Positions 53,411 to 62,868 of a stretch of 64,000 nt of DNA are shown one piece after another. The position numbers and the translations under genes are program-made. The stretch lies in assembly GCF_936916975.1 (NCBI RefSeq), contig NZ_CAKZGO010000041.1, positions 87,506-151,505 on the forward strand. Direction: 5' to 3'. Within the stretch, counting starts at the first letter, position 1, and each line of letters begins with the position of its first letter. The DNA comes from an uncultured Dongia sp. (GTDB taxonomy: Bacteria; Pseudomonadota; Alphaproteobacteria; Dongiales; Dongiaceae). A model generated the notes under the pieces. The model was not told the origin of the DNA. It worked only from the letters and a program-made list of their open reading frames with translations, and ran no database searches.

Positions 53411-53607
53411 CGCGCCTGGTTCCTGTCCTTTGCGGCCGCAAATGCCCGGTAACGTCTTAGCCTTGGACGCAAATCTAGCGCCCGCCAGCACTATAGCCGT
53501 GTCTTCTGCTGCGCCGCAAAGGGCTAGCACGCGCGGGGAACCGTTTCGCATCAGGTCTGGCTTTTGCTAAGATGACGGATCACCAATTCCGTGGATGGCC
53601 GCACGTC

Positions 53608-54396
53608 ATGACGCAGCGCCTCGCATTCCGTGTCGCCTTCGCGCTGGCCCTGGCGATGCTGGTGACGGGGATGAGCGCACGGATGGTGCAGGCCGACACG
53701 CCCATCCGGCTGGTCTTCGCGTCCGAACTTGCGCCGCTCTCCTTCGAGGAAGCCGGCAAGGTCCGGGGCATTCTGGTCGATCTCGCCAGCGAGGTGTTCG
53801 TGACCCGGCTCGGGGGGAAGCTCGACGCCGCCCTCTATCCTTGGGAACGCGCGCAGCACATGGTCGAGGTTGGCGAGGCGGACGGCTTCATCACCATTGC
53901 CACCTCGGCCCGCGCCGCCTACGCCAATTGCGGACGCATTCCGGTTCTGCGGGCGCCGCTGCATCCGCTGGTGCGGCGCGACCATCCGCGGCGCAGCGAC
54001 ATTGCAGCCGCCGGCAGCCTTGCCGATCTACGTGCCTTCGCGATCGTCAGCTATTTGGGCAATGGTTGGGCCAAGCAGAACCTCGCCAAATTCGATGTCT
54101 ATTATGCGGCCGACTATCAGGCATCGCTGAACGGGCTGGCGCAGGGACGCGGCGATGTCGGCTTCGCCACGACGACCACGGGTGGCTACTTCCTGCGCGA
54201 GTTCGCGCTTGGCAACAAATTGGAGATGCTGCCGCTGGTGGTCGACACCTTCGACTACGTGCTGTGCCTAGGCAAGAAATCGCCCCACGCGGCCCGGTTG
54301 GCGGAATTCGAGCGTGTGCTCGAAGTGCTGCGGTCGGATGGTGGCTATTCGCCGATCATGGAGCGCTATGGCTTGCAGGCGGACGCGCTCTATTAG
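53608..54396 (+). CDS. periplasmic solute-binding protein, SBP_bac_3-like, orphan
   Basis: 262 residues from the ATG at 53608. A signal peptide (LAFRVAFALALAMLVTGMSARMVQA-DT) and a type 2 binding-protein fold (PIRLVFASELAPLSFEEAGKVRGILVDLASEVF; WERAQHMVEVGEADGFITI) are seen. An upstream ATG at 53572 would add 12 residues before the signal core. No permease or ATPase genes adjoin, so it may act as a sensor or with a remote transporter. Ligand unknown. Confidence 0.82.
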   Translation: MTQRLAFRVAFALALAMLVTGMSARMVQADTPIRLVFASELAPLSFEEAGKVRGILVDLASEVFVTRLGGKLDAALYPWERAQHMVEVGEADGFITIATSARAAYANCGRIPVLRAPLHPLVRRDHPRRSDIAAAGSLADLRAFAIVSYLGNGWAKQNLAKFDVYYAADYQASLNGLAQGRGDVGFATTTTGGYFLREFALGNKLEMLPLVVDTFDYVLCLGKKSPHAARLAEFERVLEVLRSDGGYSPIMERYGLQADALY

Positions 54397-54399
54397 ATG

Positions 54400-55290
54400 T
54401 CAGCCGCGCGTGACCAGTGTGCCGATGCCCTGCGGGGTGAAGATTTCCAACAGCATCGAGTGCGGCACACGGCCGTCGAGTATGACGGCCGCTTCGACGC
54501 CGCTCTCAACCGCGCTGAGGCAGGTTTCGAGCTTGGGAATCATGCCGCCGGAGATGGTGCCGTCGGCGGCCAGAGCGCGCACTTCGCCGGCAGTCAGCTG
54601 CTGCACCAACTGGCCTGACTTATCGAGCACGCCGGGCACATCGGTCAGCATGAGGAGGCGCGAGGCACCGATCGCGGCGGCGATGGCACCGGCCGCGGTG
54701 TCGGCATTGATGTTGTAGGTCTGGCCGTCGGGACCGAAGCCCACCGGCGCAATCACCGGAATGACACCTGCCTGTTCCAGCGAGCGGATGATGCTGGGGT
54801 TGACCTTGTCCGGCTCGCCGACCAGACCGAGGTCGACGCGTTCGCCATCCTTGGTCATCTCGGTCTTCTTGGCATGGAGCAGATTGTCGTCCTTGCCGGA
54901 AATGCCCACGGCGCGGCCGCCGGCCGCATTGATCGCCGCCACGATCTCCTTGTTGATGGAGCCCGAGAGCACCATTTCGACCACTTCCATCGCGGCTGCG
55001 TCGGTGACGCGCAGGCCGTCGATGAAGCGCGACTGGATGTTGAGGCGCTTGAGCATCTCGCCGATCTGCGGGCCCCCGCCATGCACCACGACCGGCAGGA
55101 TGCCTACCTGGCGCAACAGGGTGATGTCGCGGGCGAAGATATCGGACAATTCCTTGTCCACCATGGCATGGCCGCCATATTTGATGACGAAGCGCTTGCC
55201 GGCATATTTCTGCATATAGGGCAGGGCGTCGGTCAGCGTCCGTGCGGTCTTCAGCCAATACTTGGTGTCGGTGATGCTCATCTGCGCCAT
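54400..55290 (-). CDS. argB: acetylglutamate kinase
   Basis: Phosphorylates N-acetylglutamate in arginine synthesis, 296 residues, normal length. Amino-acid kinase family motifs: [29 protein letters not shown] (substrate Gly-rich loop), [31 protein letters not shown] and [14 protein letters not shown]. Arg-sensitive ArgB proteins have an N-terminal helix before the kinase core, and the first 25 residues here fit that. It lies with the engB-yidC block; the stop is 4 bases from the convergent binding-protein stop. Confidence 0.96.
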   Translation of the reverse strand: MAQMSITDTKYWLKTARTLTDALPYMQKYAGKRFVIKYGGHAMVDKELSDIFARDITLLRQVGILPVVVHGGGPQIGEMLKRLNIQSRFIDGLRVTDAAAMEVVEMVLSGSINKEIVAAINAAGGRAVGISGKDDNLLHAKKTEMTKDGERVDLGLVGEPDKVNPSIIRSLEQAGVIPVIAPVGFGPDGQTYNINADTAAGAIAAAIGASRLLMLTDVPGVLDKSGQLVQQLTAGEVRALAADGTISGGMIPKLETCLSAVESGVEAAVILDGRVPHSMLLEIFTPQGIGTLVTRG

Positions 55291-55436
55291 CGCTGCCCGG
55301 TTCGTCCCTATGCAGGGAGAGTGAAGGAAGGGGTTACTCGGCGCGCAAGTTGCGGTCCACGCCCCCTAAAATCAAGAGGGAATTATGTGACGGTCGTTCC
55401 AGGCGGGTTTTCTAGTGCGGCCCCGACCCCTCTATA

Positions 55437-55468
55437 CCGTCATGCTGGGACAAGTCTCGGCATGACGG
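55437..55468. repeat. 32-bp near-perfect palindrome (REP-like)
   Basis: Arms CCGTCATGC (55437-55445) and GCATGACGG (55460-55468) are perfect inverted repeats, and the inner part GGGAC/GTCTC continues the pairing around a central AA. It lies in the 264-base gap downstream of the lipoprotein hydrolase and upstream of argB. The sequence resembles short palindromic intergenic repeats of alphaproteobacteria (CGTCATGC-type); function unknown. No T-run follows on either strand, so it is not a standard terminator. Confidence 0.6.
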
Positions 55469-55554
55469 AAAGGCGAACAGCGGAACGGCGACGCGAATCT
55501 ATCCCTGGACCTTCCCCTTGGGCGATTTTCGCCGAGCCCGATTTTCGGGATTTG

Positions 55555-56736
55555 TCATGGGGCCGCATTCTGTCCGGTCAGGACTTTCGGCCCAGGGACC
55601 CCGAGAACCTCGGCCACCAAGTCCATCTGCCACTCGAAATAGGGGTTGAAGGTCAGGCGGGCGTGAATCCTGTCAGGCGTTTCAAATCCCCAATCCGAAT
55701 ACCAGACTTCCTCGCCATTCTTGCAGCGGGCATAAAAATCGTCATTCTGGCCGTTCTCGCAGAAACGCAACGCGCCGTCGCGGCCATAGAGCCGGTTCTC
55801 CGGCGCGAACAGCACGCTCATATGCGAGAACTGGCTGATGCGGTATTCCGGCAGATGATCAGGCCTGACCAGGATGCGTGGATCGTCGTGCGCGGGCGGC
55901 CCGCCATACCAGATCAGCCGACTGTCGGGATGCGTGAAGCGTTCAGTGAATGTCTCGACGATACTGGCGACATCAAGCACGGAATCATGCTCGGTCAGAA
56001 TGATGGTTGCCGGCTTCTCGTAGGGGTGATCTTCCAAGGCGGAACTGATCTCAGCGCTGGTGTGATGAAACTGCCCAAAACCATTGGTGGGTACGTTGAG
56101 ATAGCGCACCGGATTCTGCTGCGGCCGGTTGGGTTCGGGGTCCCGGAGCCAGGTCACAAAAGGCGCAATCAACGGGGCCATCCATTCATAACCCTCGTCG
56201 GATTTGAAGCCCGGCGAGAACAGCAGCAGGCCATCGATCTCGTCATCAGCAAGGGCAAGCGCCGTCACCAGATTTGCGCCGGTCGAGAAGCCGCCGAGAT
56301 AGACCTGGCCGACTTCCTGTTTGAGGAGCGCCGTCTGCTCGGCAACAACGCGGCGCCAGTCATCGGCGCTCACCTCAATTAGATCGGTGGGATTGGTGCC
56401 GTGGCCCGGCAGCAAGACCGTCCGGACAATAAAACCCTTTCCTGCGAGCGCCGGTCCGATATCGCTGAAGGAGAAAGGTGAGTCACCTAGACCATGCGCC
56501 AGGAGGATCGCACGTTGCGGCTTTTCACCCAGCGGGCGCCATTCCCGGGGTGTGTTGTAATCAAGCTCGGCCGCGCGATCGTCGGATTGGAAGGTGCGGC
56601 GCTCGGCCACCAGTTCGCGCGTTTCGGCCTGATAGGCTGCGAAACTGGCTGGCGTATGAACCGGCGGAGCCTCGCGCGCGCAGGCGGAAGCCAGACCGAG
56701 CCCGGCCGATATCCATAGTACCACCGAAAACCGCAA
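55555..56736 (-). CDS. alpha/beta hydrolase lipoprotein
   Basis: 393 residues. Lipoprotein signal peptide ending LASAC. A serine hydrolase fold follows: LLAHGLGDSPFSFSDIG (oxyanion region), the nucleophile elbow GFSTG and the region ILTEHDSVLDVASI, which could supply the acid. Catalytic His is probably in FSHMSVLF. The start is TTG with AAGGGGGG upstream. Anchored in the inner or outer membrane facing the periplasm. An esterase/lipase role is likely; substrate unknown. Confidence 0.85.
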   Translation of the reverse strand: MRFSVVLWISAGLGLASACAREAPPVHTPASFAAYQAETRELVAERRTFQSDDRAAELDYNTPREWRPLGEKPQRAILLAHGLGDSPFSFSDIGPALAGKGFIVRTVLLPGHGTNPTDLIEVSADDWRRVVAEQTALLKQEVGQVYLGGFSTGANLVTALALADDEIDGLLLFSPGFKSDEGYEWMAPLIAPFVTWLRDPEPNRPQQNPVRYLNVPTNGFGQFHHTSAEISSALEDHPYEKPATIILTEHDSVLDVASIVETFTERFTHPDSRLIWYGGPPAHDDPRILVRPDHLPEYRISQFSHMSVLFAPENRLYGRDGALRFCENGQNDDFYARCKNGEEVWYSDWGFETPDRIHARLTFNPYFEWQMDLVAEVLGVPGPKVLTGQNAAP

Positions 56737-56999
56737 CAGGCCCCCCTTCGCCCCAATGGACAGTAAGATCTGATTTGGTTGCTACGTGAAGCAAATCAAG
56801 GTGGATTTTACACATACTCCACCTGATGAAGTTCCACAGATGCCCATGGATTCGACAAGAATCCCCCGCGGTTCACAAGGTGGGCACTAGCAATCACCCG
56901 CGAGCACGACGCAGTCAATCTGTAGGCAATCGGGATCAAACACCGATTTAACGCAGGAGTCCCGAGGATAACCAGAGGGGCGGCGTCGCTCGGAGGGGC

Positions 57000-57641
57000 T
57001 TAGCCTTGTGCCGCCAGGGTCGCCAGACTGTCACGTAGTTCGGACATACCGGCGCCGGTTTCCGAGCTTGTGATCAAGATCTCGGGATGGGCCGCGGGGC
57101 GCTTGGCGATCATCGCCGTGTACTTCTTCCGGTTTGCTTCCAGAACCGAGGGCTTCAGCGTGTCCGACTTGGTCATCACCGCCTGGTAGGAAAGGGCGAA
57201 CTGGTCGAGGAGGTTCATCAGTGCCTCGTCGCTCTCCTTGAAGCCATGACGGCTGTCGATGAGGAGCAGCAGGCGGCGGAGATTGGCACGGCCGCGGACA
57301 TAGCCCTCGATCAGCTGCGACCACTCCGCCACCTTGGCGCGACCGACCTTGGCATAGCCATGGCCCGGCATGTCGACCAGCACGAGTTCACCGTTGAGGT
57401 CGAAGAAGTTGAGCTGCTGGGTACGGCCCGGGGTCTGCGACACGCGCGCCAACGCCTTGCGGCCGGTGAGCGCGTTCAAGAGGCTCGACTTGCCGACATT
57501 GGAGCGGCCGGCAAAGGCAATCTCGATCGGCCCCATCGGCGGCAATTGGTCAAGCTTCATCGCTCCCGCCACGAACAGACATTCGCGCTGGAACAGCTTG
57601 TCGCCGGGGCTGCGTTCGCCCGCTTTCCGTTCGCCGCTCAC
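57000..57641 (-). CDS. engB: ribosome biogenesis GTPase EngB (YihA/YsxC)
   Basis: 213 residues. GTPase motifs: G1 GRSNVGKSS (45-53), G2 region SQTPGRTQQLNFF, G3 DMPGHGYA, G4 TKSD, G5 TSSETG. Required for 50S subunit assembly. The start is GTG preceded by GGAAG. It follows yidC by 45 bases in the conserved rpmH-rnpA-yidD-yidC-engB order. Confidence 0.95.
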   Translation of the reverse strand: MSGERKAGERSPGDKLFQRECLFVAGAMKLDQLPPMGPIEIAFAGRSNVGKSSLLNALTGRKALARVSQTPGRTQQLNFFDLNGELVLVDMPGHGYAKVGRAKVAEWSQLIEGYVRGRANLRRLLLLIDSRHGFKESDEALMNLLDQFALSYQAVMTKSDTLKPSVLEANRKKYTAMIAKRPAAHPEILITSSETGAGMSELRDSLATLAAQG

Positions 57642-57686
57642 TTCAATAACTTCCGATCTTGGACTTGGCTTAAATGTGCTGGGCCG

Positions 57687-59534
57687 TCAGGCTTTCGCGG
57701 GTTTGGTCTTCGCCTTTTCCTGGCGATACATGATGTATTTCTGCTGGGCGATTGAGAGCGTGTTGTTCCACGCCCAATAGATCACCAGGCCGGCCGGCAT
57801 CGTCCCCAGCATGAAGGTGAAGATGAACGGCATGATGGCGAACATCTTGGCCTGCACCGGATCCGGCGGCGTCGGGTTGAGGCGCATCTGCGCCCACATG
57901 GTGAAGCCCATGATCAACGGCCAGACACCGATCGACAGGAAGTGGATCAGGGTGCCGAGTACCGGCGTGTGCAGATAGAGCGCCGGTTCCCAGGGAATGA
58001 GGCCGAACAGATTGAGGAAGGTGGTGGGGTCCGGCATCGAGAGATCATGGATCCAGCCGAAGAACGGCGCCTGGCGCATGTCGATGGTGACGTAGAGCAC
58101 CTTGTAAAGCGCGTAGAAGACCGGGATCTGCACGACGATCGGCAAGCAGCCGGCGGCTGGATTGACCTTTTCCTTCTTGTAGAGCGCCATCATCTCCTGC
58201 TGGAAGCGCGCCTTGTCCTCGCCATACTGCTCCTTGAGGGCGGCCATCTGCGGCTGCAGCGCCTTCATCTTGCTCATCGACGCATAGGATTTATTGGCAA
58301 GCGGAAACATGACCGCCTTCACGCAGACGGTGAGCAGCAGGATGGCGACACCCATATTGCCGATGTAGCGCACGATCCAATCGAGGAAGGCGTGGAGCGG
58401 CTTGGTGAGAAAGAAGAACCAGCCGAAATCGACCGCACGCTCAAACAACGGGATGTTGAGGTTGTCGCGATAATGCTCGAGCAGGCTGACTTCCTTGGCA
58501 CCGGCGAAGATCTGGTGGGCGAAGCTCGTCGACCCGCCGCCGGCCGCGACGTCGCGCATCTCGCCCGTGTAATCGGCCTGATATGAATCGAATTTCGGTT
58601 CGTAGAGATAGCGCGCGGTGAGCTTGGCGTCGGCAGGGGCCACCTGGGCCACCAACCAATACTTGTCGGAAATGCCGACCCAGCCGCCGGTGCTGGTGAA
58701 GTTCATCGATTTGGGCTCGGCACCTTCGGCATCGATGGCCTGATCCTTGACGGTTCCGTACTTTTCTTCATTGAGGGTGCCGTCGAACACGCCCATCGGG
58801 CCTTCATGCAGCACATAGGTCTGGCTGGGTGACGGCGGCAGGCCGAAGCGCACGACGCGGGAATAGGGTGCCAGCGCGACCGTGGCGCCACCGTTGTTGG
58901 CGACCGAATCCTCGACCTTGAACATGTAGCCGTCATCGACCGAAATCTTGCGGGTAAAGACGAGTCCGGCGCCATTGTCCCAGGTGAGCGTCAGTGGTGT
59001 CTCGCGGGTGAGCGTGGTACCTGTGGTGGACCAGACCGTCTCGGCCGTTGGCGTGACGATGCCGGCTGCAGCCACCCAGCCGGTCTCGGCAATGTAGCCG
59101 TGGAGCGAGTTGGTCGGCGTCAGCAGAACGACATTGGGGCTGTTAGGCTCAATGGTGTCGCGATAGTTCTTCAGAACTAGGTCATCGATGCGACCGCCCT
59201 TGAGCGCTACCGAGCCCTTGATCTTCGATGCGTCGATCGCAATGCGCGGGCTCTGCGTCAAGGCAATCTCGCGCGGCACCTGCTGATTGACGGCGGTATC
59301 GCCCGGCGCCAGCGCACCCGTGGTGCCGGCGGTCGCGCCGGAAGTGGCACCCGTCGTGGTCGTGGTGTTGCCGGCGGCGGCCTGTTGCTGGGCGAGTTCC
59401 GCCTGCTGTGCCTCTTGTGCCGCGCGCAGCTTTTCAGCCTTGGGCAGTTCATAGAAGAACTGCCAGCCGAAGATGATCGCCGCCGAAATGACGATGGCGA
59501 TGATCATGTTCTTCTTGTCGGTCTGCGGCATCAT
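57687..59534 (-). CDS. yidC: membrane protein insertase YidC
   Basis: 615 residues. An N-terminal helix (MIIAIVISAAIIFGWQFFY) is followed by a Thr/Gly/Ala-rich linker (about 50-75) and the large periplasmic domain (about 95-355). The conserved five-helix insertase core ends in FTMWAQMRLNPTPPDPVQAKMFAIMPFIFTFML, with the conserved Arg near MALYKKEKVNPAAGCLPIVVQIPVFYALYKVL. It inserts membrane proteins with or without SecYEG. ATG codons at 59534 and 59531 are equivalent candidates. Confidence 0.97.
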   Translation of the reverse strand: MMPQTDKKNMIIAIVISAAIIFGWQFFYELPKAEKLRAAQEAQQAELAQQQAAAGNTTTTTGATSGATAGTTGALAPGDTAVNQQVPREIALTQSPRIAIDASKIKGSVALKGGRIDDLVLKNYRDTIEPNSPNVVLLTPTNSLHGYIAETGWVAAAGIVTPTAETVWSTTGTTLTRETPLTLTWDNGAGLVFTRKISVDDGYMFKVEDSVANNGGATVALAPYSRVVRFGLPPSPSQTYVLHEGPMGVFDGTLNEEKYGTVKDQAIDAEGAEPKSMNFTSTGGWVGISDKYWLVAQVAPADAKLTARYLYEPKFDSYQADYTGEMRDVAAGGGSTSFAHQIFAGAKEVSLLEHYRDNLNIPLFERAVDFGWFFFLTKPLHAFLDWIVRYIGNMGVAILLLTVCVKAVMFPLANKSYASMSKMKALQPQMAALKEQYGEDKARFQQEMMALYKKEKVNPAAGCLPIVVQIPVFYALYKVLYVTIDMRQAPFFGWIHDLSMPDPTTFLNLFGLIPWEPALYLHTPVLGTLIHFLSIGVWPLIMGFTMWAQMRLNPTPPDPVQAKMFAIMPFIFTFMLGTMPAGLVIYWAWNNTLSIAQQKYIMYRQEKAKTKPAKA

Positions 59535-59560
59535 GATGGCGATCGAATCCCAGAAAGAGG

Positions 59561-59860
59561 TTAGTGGCGGGAAGGGGCAGTCGAATGACTGCAGAGCGTA
59601 GCGTCGTGGCGATGGCCGCTGGCTCCAGGTACCGGATCATATCCGCTGCCACCCCAGGGATGGCAGCGGCCGATGCGGCGCAAGGTGAGCGCCACACCTT
59701 TGACCAAACCATGTCGTTCGATCGCTTCGATGCCAAAGGCCGAGCAGGTCGGCTGATAACGGCAGTGGAAGCCGACAAACGGCGACAGGGTCAGTTGGTA
59801 GATCCTGATCGGCACAATGCCGATCTGCAGCCACCAGCGGCGCGCGATCTTGGTGGTCAT
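59561..59860 (-). CDS. yidD: YidD membrane protein insertion efficiency factor
   Basis: 99 residues. The family core is [34 protein letters not shown], then [15 protein letters not shown]. The usual P-x-C-R-Y-x-P-T-C-S motif has a small variation ([10 protein letters not shown]). It overlaps rnpA by 4 bases and is followed by yidC after 26 bases. Confidence 0.94.
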   Translation of the reverse strand: MTTKIARRWWLQIGIVPIRIYQLTLSPFVGFHCRYQPTCSAFGIEAIERHGLVKGVALTLRRIGRCHPWGGSGYDPVPGASGHRHDATLCSHSTAPSRH

Positions 59861-60258
59861 GACGCGGCCTGCACGGGCAAAGCGACGCCCAGTTTCTTCA
59901 GGCCGCGGCGGAAATCTTCCTTGAGGGCCGCATAGTCGCGCACGATCGTGGCCGGTCGTGCGATCAGGACCAGATCGGTGGCGGTCTCGGTCATGGCGGT
60001 TTCGCGCAGTACCTCGGCAGCCGCAGCCTTCAAGCGCCGGCGAGCCCGGTTGCGTGCAACTGAATTGCCGACCTTGCGGCTGGCAGTAAAGCCGAGACAG
60101 ATGACAGGTCGGGGAAGAGTGGCTTTGGCAGCGGGCTCAGCGGCATCGATGACGACGGCGCGCGCCTGCAGCACCAGGCCTGGCGCCACCCATTTGCGGT
60201 TTGCACTCGCGGCGGCCAGGAATTCGGCGCGCCGTTTCAGGCGGCCGATGCTGGTCAT
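59857..60258 (-). CDS. rnpA: ribonuclease P protein component
   Basis: 133 residues from the ATG encoding [13 protein letters not shown], the standard opening of RnpA. The RNR motif is present as [19 protein letters not shown], which binds the RNase P RNA. The frame extends 69 codons upstream but would cross rpmH and is not used. Protein subunit for tRNA 5' maturation. Confidence 0.94.
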   Translation of the reverse strand: MTSIGRLKRRAEFLAAASANRKWVAPGLVLQARAVVIDAAEPAAKATLPRPVICLGFTASRKVGNSVARNRARRRLKAAAAEVLRETAMTETATDLVLIARPATIVRDYAALKEDFRRGLKKLGVALPVQAAS

Positions 60259-60308
60259 CGCGCGGGAACGAAGCTTTGGGTCGCGGCAGGTAACAAGGTC
60301 AGCGCTTA

Positions 60309-60443
60309 TTAGGCGCTGAGACGCTTGCGGCCCTTGGCACGACGCGAGGCGATGACCTTGCGGCCGCCCACAGTCGACATACGCGAGCGGAAGCCATGAC
60401 GGCGCGCGCGGACCAGCTTGCTGGGCTGAAAGGTACGTTTCAC
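60309..60443 (-). CDS. rpmH: 50S ribosomal protein L34
   Basis: 44-residue ribosomal protein, [20 protein letters not shown] then a basic C-terminus ending KGRKRLSA. The start is GTG preceded by GTGGAGA. It is first in the operon with rnpA, 50 bases downstream, and sits behind a strong promoter at 60487-60515. Confidence 0.96.
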   Translation of the reverse strand: MKRTFQPSKLVRARRHGFRSRMSTVGGRKVIASRRAKGRKRLSA

Positions 60444-60486
60444 GGTAAATCTCCACGGAATTCAATCAGTTGCGGTTTGGCGCGGC

Positions 60487-60515
60487 TATATAAAGAATGC
60501 CTCGTCCAGAGTCAA
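60487..60515 (-). promoter_or_regulatory. sigma-70-type promoter of rpmH operon
   Basis: Minus strand: TTGACT, 17-base spacer, TATATA, near-consensus. Transcription would start about 36 bases before the rpmH GTG. Confidence 0.72.
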
Positions 60516-60702
60516 TCGATCGGCCGCCGGAACGGCCGCAAGGCGCTGCTTATAGGGGATCGGAGCCGCCCCGTATAGCCCTAGCGTCGTCACACTATAA
60601 TATGTTGATATTCCCTGGTTATTCCCGACTTCCCGGTGGCCAACCTTGGCGGAACAGGCCCATTAGGTCTAGGGTCTGCCTTCGCGACCGATTCCTGCCA
60701 GC

Positions 60703-61632
60703 TTGAGCGTTAATTTGAGCGCACCGCCCCGCATTGCCATCATCTTCAATCCTATCGCAGGGCGTAGCCGCCGCCTGGTGCTGGAGGATGTCTGCGACCG
60801 GCTGGCGGCACGGGGATGGGCGGTCGAGCTCAAACCCACCGGCGCCCGGGGCGACGCAGAACGTTTTGCCCGCGAAATTGCCGATTTGCCGGCCGACAGC
60901 CGCCCGGACCTGCTTGCGGTCGCCGGGGGCGATGGCACGATCGGTGAGGCGATCAACGGTCTCGTTGCCGCCACGTCGGCCCAGCCGATGTCGATCGGTA
61001 TCATCCCCATGGGCACGGCCAATGTGCTGGCGGCTGAGATCGGCCTTGCGGTTAATGTCGATGCCATCGCCGCGGCACTGGATGCTCGGCGCACACAGGC
61101 TGTTCATATCGGCCGCGCCAATGGCCGAGCTTTCACGTTGATGGCCGGTGTCGGCGTCGATGCTCATGTCGTGGCGCAGCTGAACGTGGCGCTGAAGCGC
61201 CGGATCGGTAAGGGCGCGTATGTTATCGGTGCGTTGAAACAAGTATTCCGCTTCGGCTTTCCCACCTACCGGGTGCAGATCGATGGTGGCCCGATCCTGG
61301 ATGCGGCCTCGGTGATCGTCGCCAAGGGCCGCTTTTACGGGGGTAAACATGTGGTGGCGCCGCTGGCGCGGCTCACGTCCCCCTCGTTTCAGATCTGCCT
61401 GTTCGAACGCAAGGGTGCCTTGCATATGCTGCGCTATGCGTTGGCACTGGCGCTTGGTCGCCTGCCGCGGGCGCGGGGTTATCGCATCCTGGAAGGCCGC
61501 CATGTGACGATCGACGGGCCGGCACAGGATCCCATCCAGGGCGATGGCGATATCCTGGGCCAGCTACCCGCCATCATCGACATCGCGCCGAGACCGATCC
61601 GCCTGGTCATGCCGAGCGGCTTCAGGCCGTAA
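60703..61632 (+). CDS. diacylglycerol kinase family lipid kinase
   Basis: 309 residues. The DAGK catalytic domain has IAIIFNPIAGRSRR at the start, the nucleotide loop VAGGDGTIGEAINGL and IPMGTANVLAAEIGL. The C-terminal beta-domain follows (MAGVGVDAHVV, KGRFYGGKHVVAPLARL). The start appears to be TTG at 60703 with no clear ribosome site, so it is uncertain; a second TTG four codons on is possible. Phosphorylates a lipid such as diacylglycerol, or sphingosine-like substrates. It is divergent from rpmH. Confidence 0.88.
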   Translation: MSVNLSAPPRIAIIFNPIAGRSRRLVLEDVCDRLAARGWAVELKPTGARGDAERFAREIADLPADSRPDLLAVAGGDGTIGEAINGLVAATSAQPMSIGIIPMGTANVLAAEIGLAVNVDAIAAALDARRTQAVHIGRANGRAFTLMAGVGVDAHVVAQLNVALKRRIGKGAYVIGALKQVFRFGFPTYRVQIDGGPILDAASVIVAKGRFYGGKHVVAPLARLTSPSFQICLFERKGALHMLRYALALALGRLPRARGYRILEGRHVTIDGPAQDPIQGDGDILGQLPAIIDIAPRPIRLVMPSGFRP

Positions 61633-61843
61633 AATTCGAATGCACCGCTGGCTGATCCATCGGAATCAGCGATGGCATATCGGGCGTGTCAAAGGCGCTT
61701 AGTTTGAGCGCTGCCAAGGCGATGGCGGCCACGATCAGCACGGCGGCGAGGGAAGCGCCCCACCCGACACTCGCCACATTACTCGGGGTACCACGATCTC
61801 GCACGTGATCGTCGTGAAACAGGCCATGGGGCGAATCCGTCAT
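61622..61843 (-). CDS. small single-pass membrane protein
   Basis: 73 residues: soluble N-terminus, one hydrophobic helix (GWGASLAAVLIVAAIALAALKL) and a short tail. I prefer the ATG at 61843, six bases after GGAG; the ATG at 61849 directly abuts that site. It overlaps the end of the lipid kinase gene by 11 bases and is divergent from a LysR gene. Function unknown. Confidence 0.55.
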   Translation of the reverse strand: MTDSPHGLFHDDHVRDRGTPSNVASVGWGASLAAVLIVAAIALAALKLSAFDTPDMPSLIPMDQPAVHSNFTA

Positions 61844-61954
61844 TTTCATCTCCAGTGTTGAGTTTTGACCGGCTTGACGACCCAGATTTAATCTCTCATG
61901 ATTGTTTTGAAAAATTGGTAGTTTTTAACTGATGCTTTCGAATAACTCAACGAT

Positions 61955-62860
61955 ATGCAACTGACCAATCTCGATATGGACGTCCTGCGCAGCTTCGTGA
62001 CCGGCACGGAGCTGGGCAGCTTTGCCAAGGCCGCCGACCGCCTTGGGCGATCGCAATCGGCCATCAGCCTGCAACTGAAGAAGTTGGAGGAGCAGGTCGG
62101 CGAGGTGCTCTTGCGCAAGGATGGCCGTGGCCTGGCACTTACGGCCTCAGGCGAGATCATGCTGTCCTATGCCAGACGTCTGCTTGAGCTGAATGACGAG
62201 GCGCTGGCGGCCACGCGGGGTGTCGCGGTTGAAGGCTGGGTGCGCCTCGGCTTGGTGCAGGATTTTGCCGAAAGCTGGTTGCCGTTGCTGCTCGGACGCT
62301 TTGCCCGTGCGCATCCGCAGATCAGGGTCGATGTGCAGGTGGACCGCGGCGTCAATCTCGCCGAGGCGGTGGAGAAGGGCGAGTTGGATCTTGCCTTGTG
62401 CTGGGGTGACTATCCGAGCCCGCGGCGCCGCAAGGTTGCGGAGATCCCGCTACGCTGGATCGGGTCCAGCGATTTCAGACTCGTGCGGGGCGAACCGGTG
62501 CCGCTGCTGGCCTTCAAGCAGCCTTGTACCTTCCGCACGCGCGCAATCGAAGCGCTGGATGCCGCCGGCATGCCGTGGCGCATCGCCTTCAATAGCCCGA
62601 GCCTCGCCGGCCTTTACGCCGCAGTCGAAGCCGGCCTCGGCGTCACGCCACGCACGGCGGAAGGGATTCCGTCGCGCCTGCGTGTGCTCGAGGGCGATAG
62701 CGGCTTGCCGGCGATGGCTCCAGCGATCGATCTCTATCTCCATGTCGGTGCAGAAACGCCGCCGCCGGCGACAGAGCGTCTACGCGAGGCGTTGCTGGAG
62801 ACGCTGGCCACAGGTTTGGTGTCGCTTGACTTAGGGCGCGCGAAAAAAGTGCGCGCCTAA
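61955..62860 (+). CDS. LysR family transcriptional regulator
   Basis: 301 residues. N-terminal winged helix-turn-helix: LDVLRSFVTGTELGSFAKAADRLGRSQSAISLQLKKLEEQVG. Effector domain from about 90 (VRLGLVQDFAESWLPLLLGRFARAHPQIRVDVQVDRGVNL). It is divergent from the small membrane protein gene, a possible target. Nothing in the sequence names an effector. Confidence 0.91.
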   Translation: MQLTNLDMDVLRSFVTGTELGSFAKAADRLGRSQSAISLQLKKLEEQVGEVLLRKDGRGLALTASGEIMLSYARRLLELNDEALAATRGVAVEGWVRLGLVQDFAESWLPLLLGRFARAHPQIRVDVQVDRGVNLAEAVEKGELDLALCWGDYPSPRRRKVAEIPLRWIGSSDFRLVRGEPVPLLAFKQPCTFRTRAIEALDAAGMPWRIAFNSPSLAGLYAAVEAGLGVTPRTAEGIPSRLRVLEGDSGLPAMAPAIDLYLHVGAETPPPATERLREALLETLATGLVSLDLGRAKKVRA

Positions 62861-62868
62861 GCAGTCCG

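Noticed and set aside
54874..56382. 502-codon plus-strand frame over argB and the lipoprotein hydrolase
   Set aside because: Crosses two real minus-strand genes and the intergenic palindrome; composition is that of a shadow frame.
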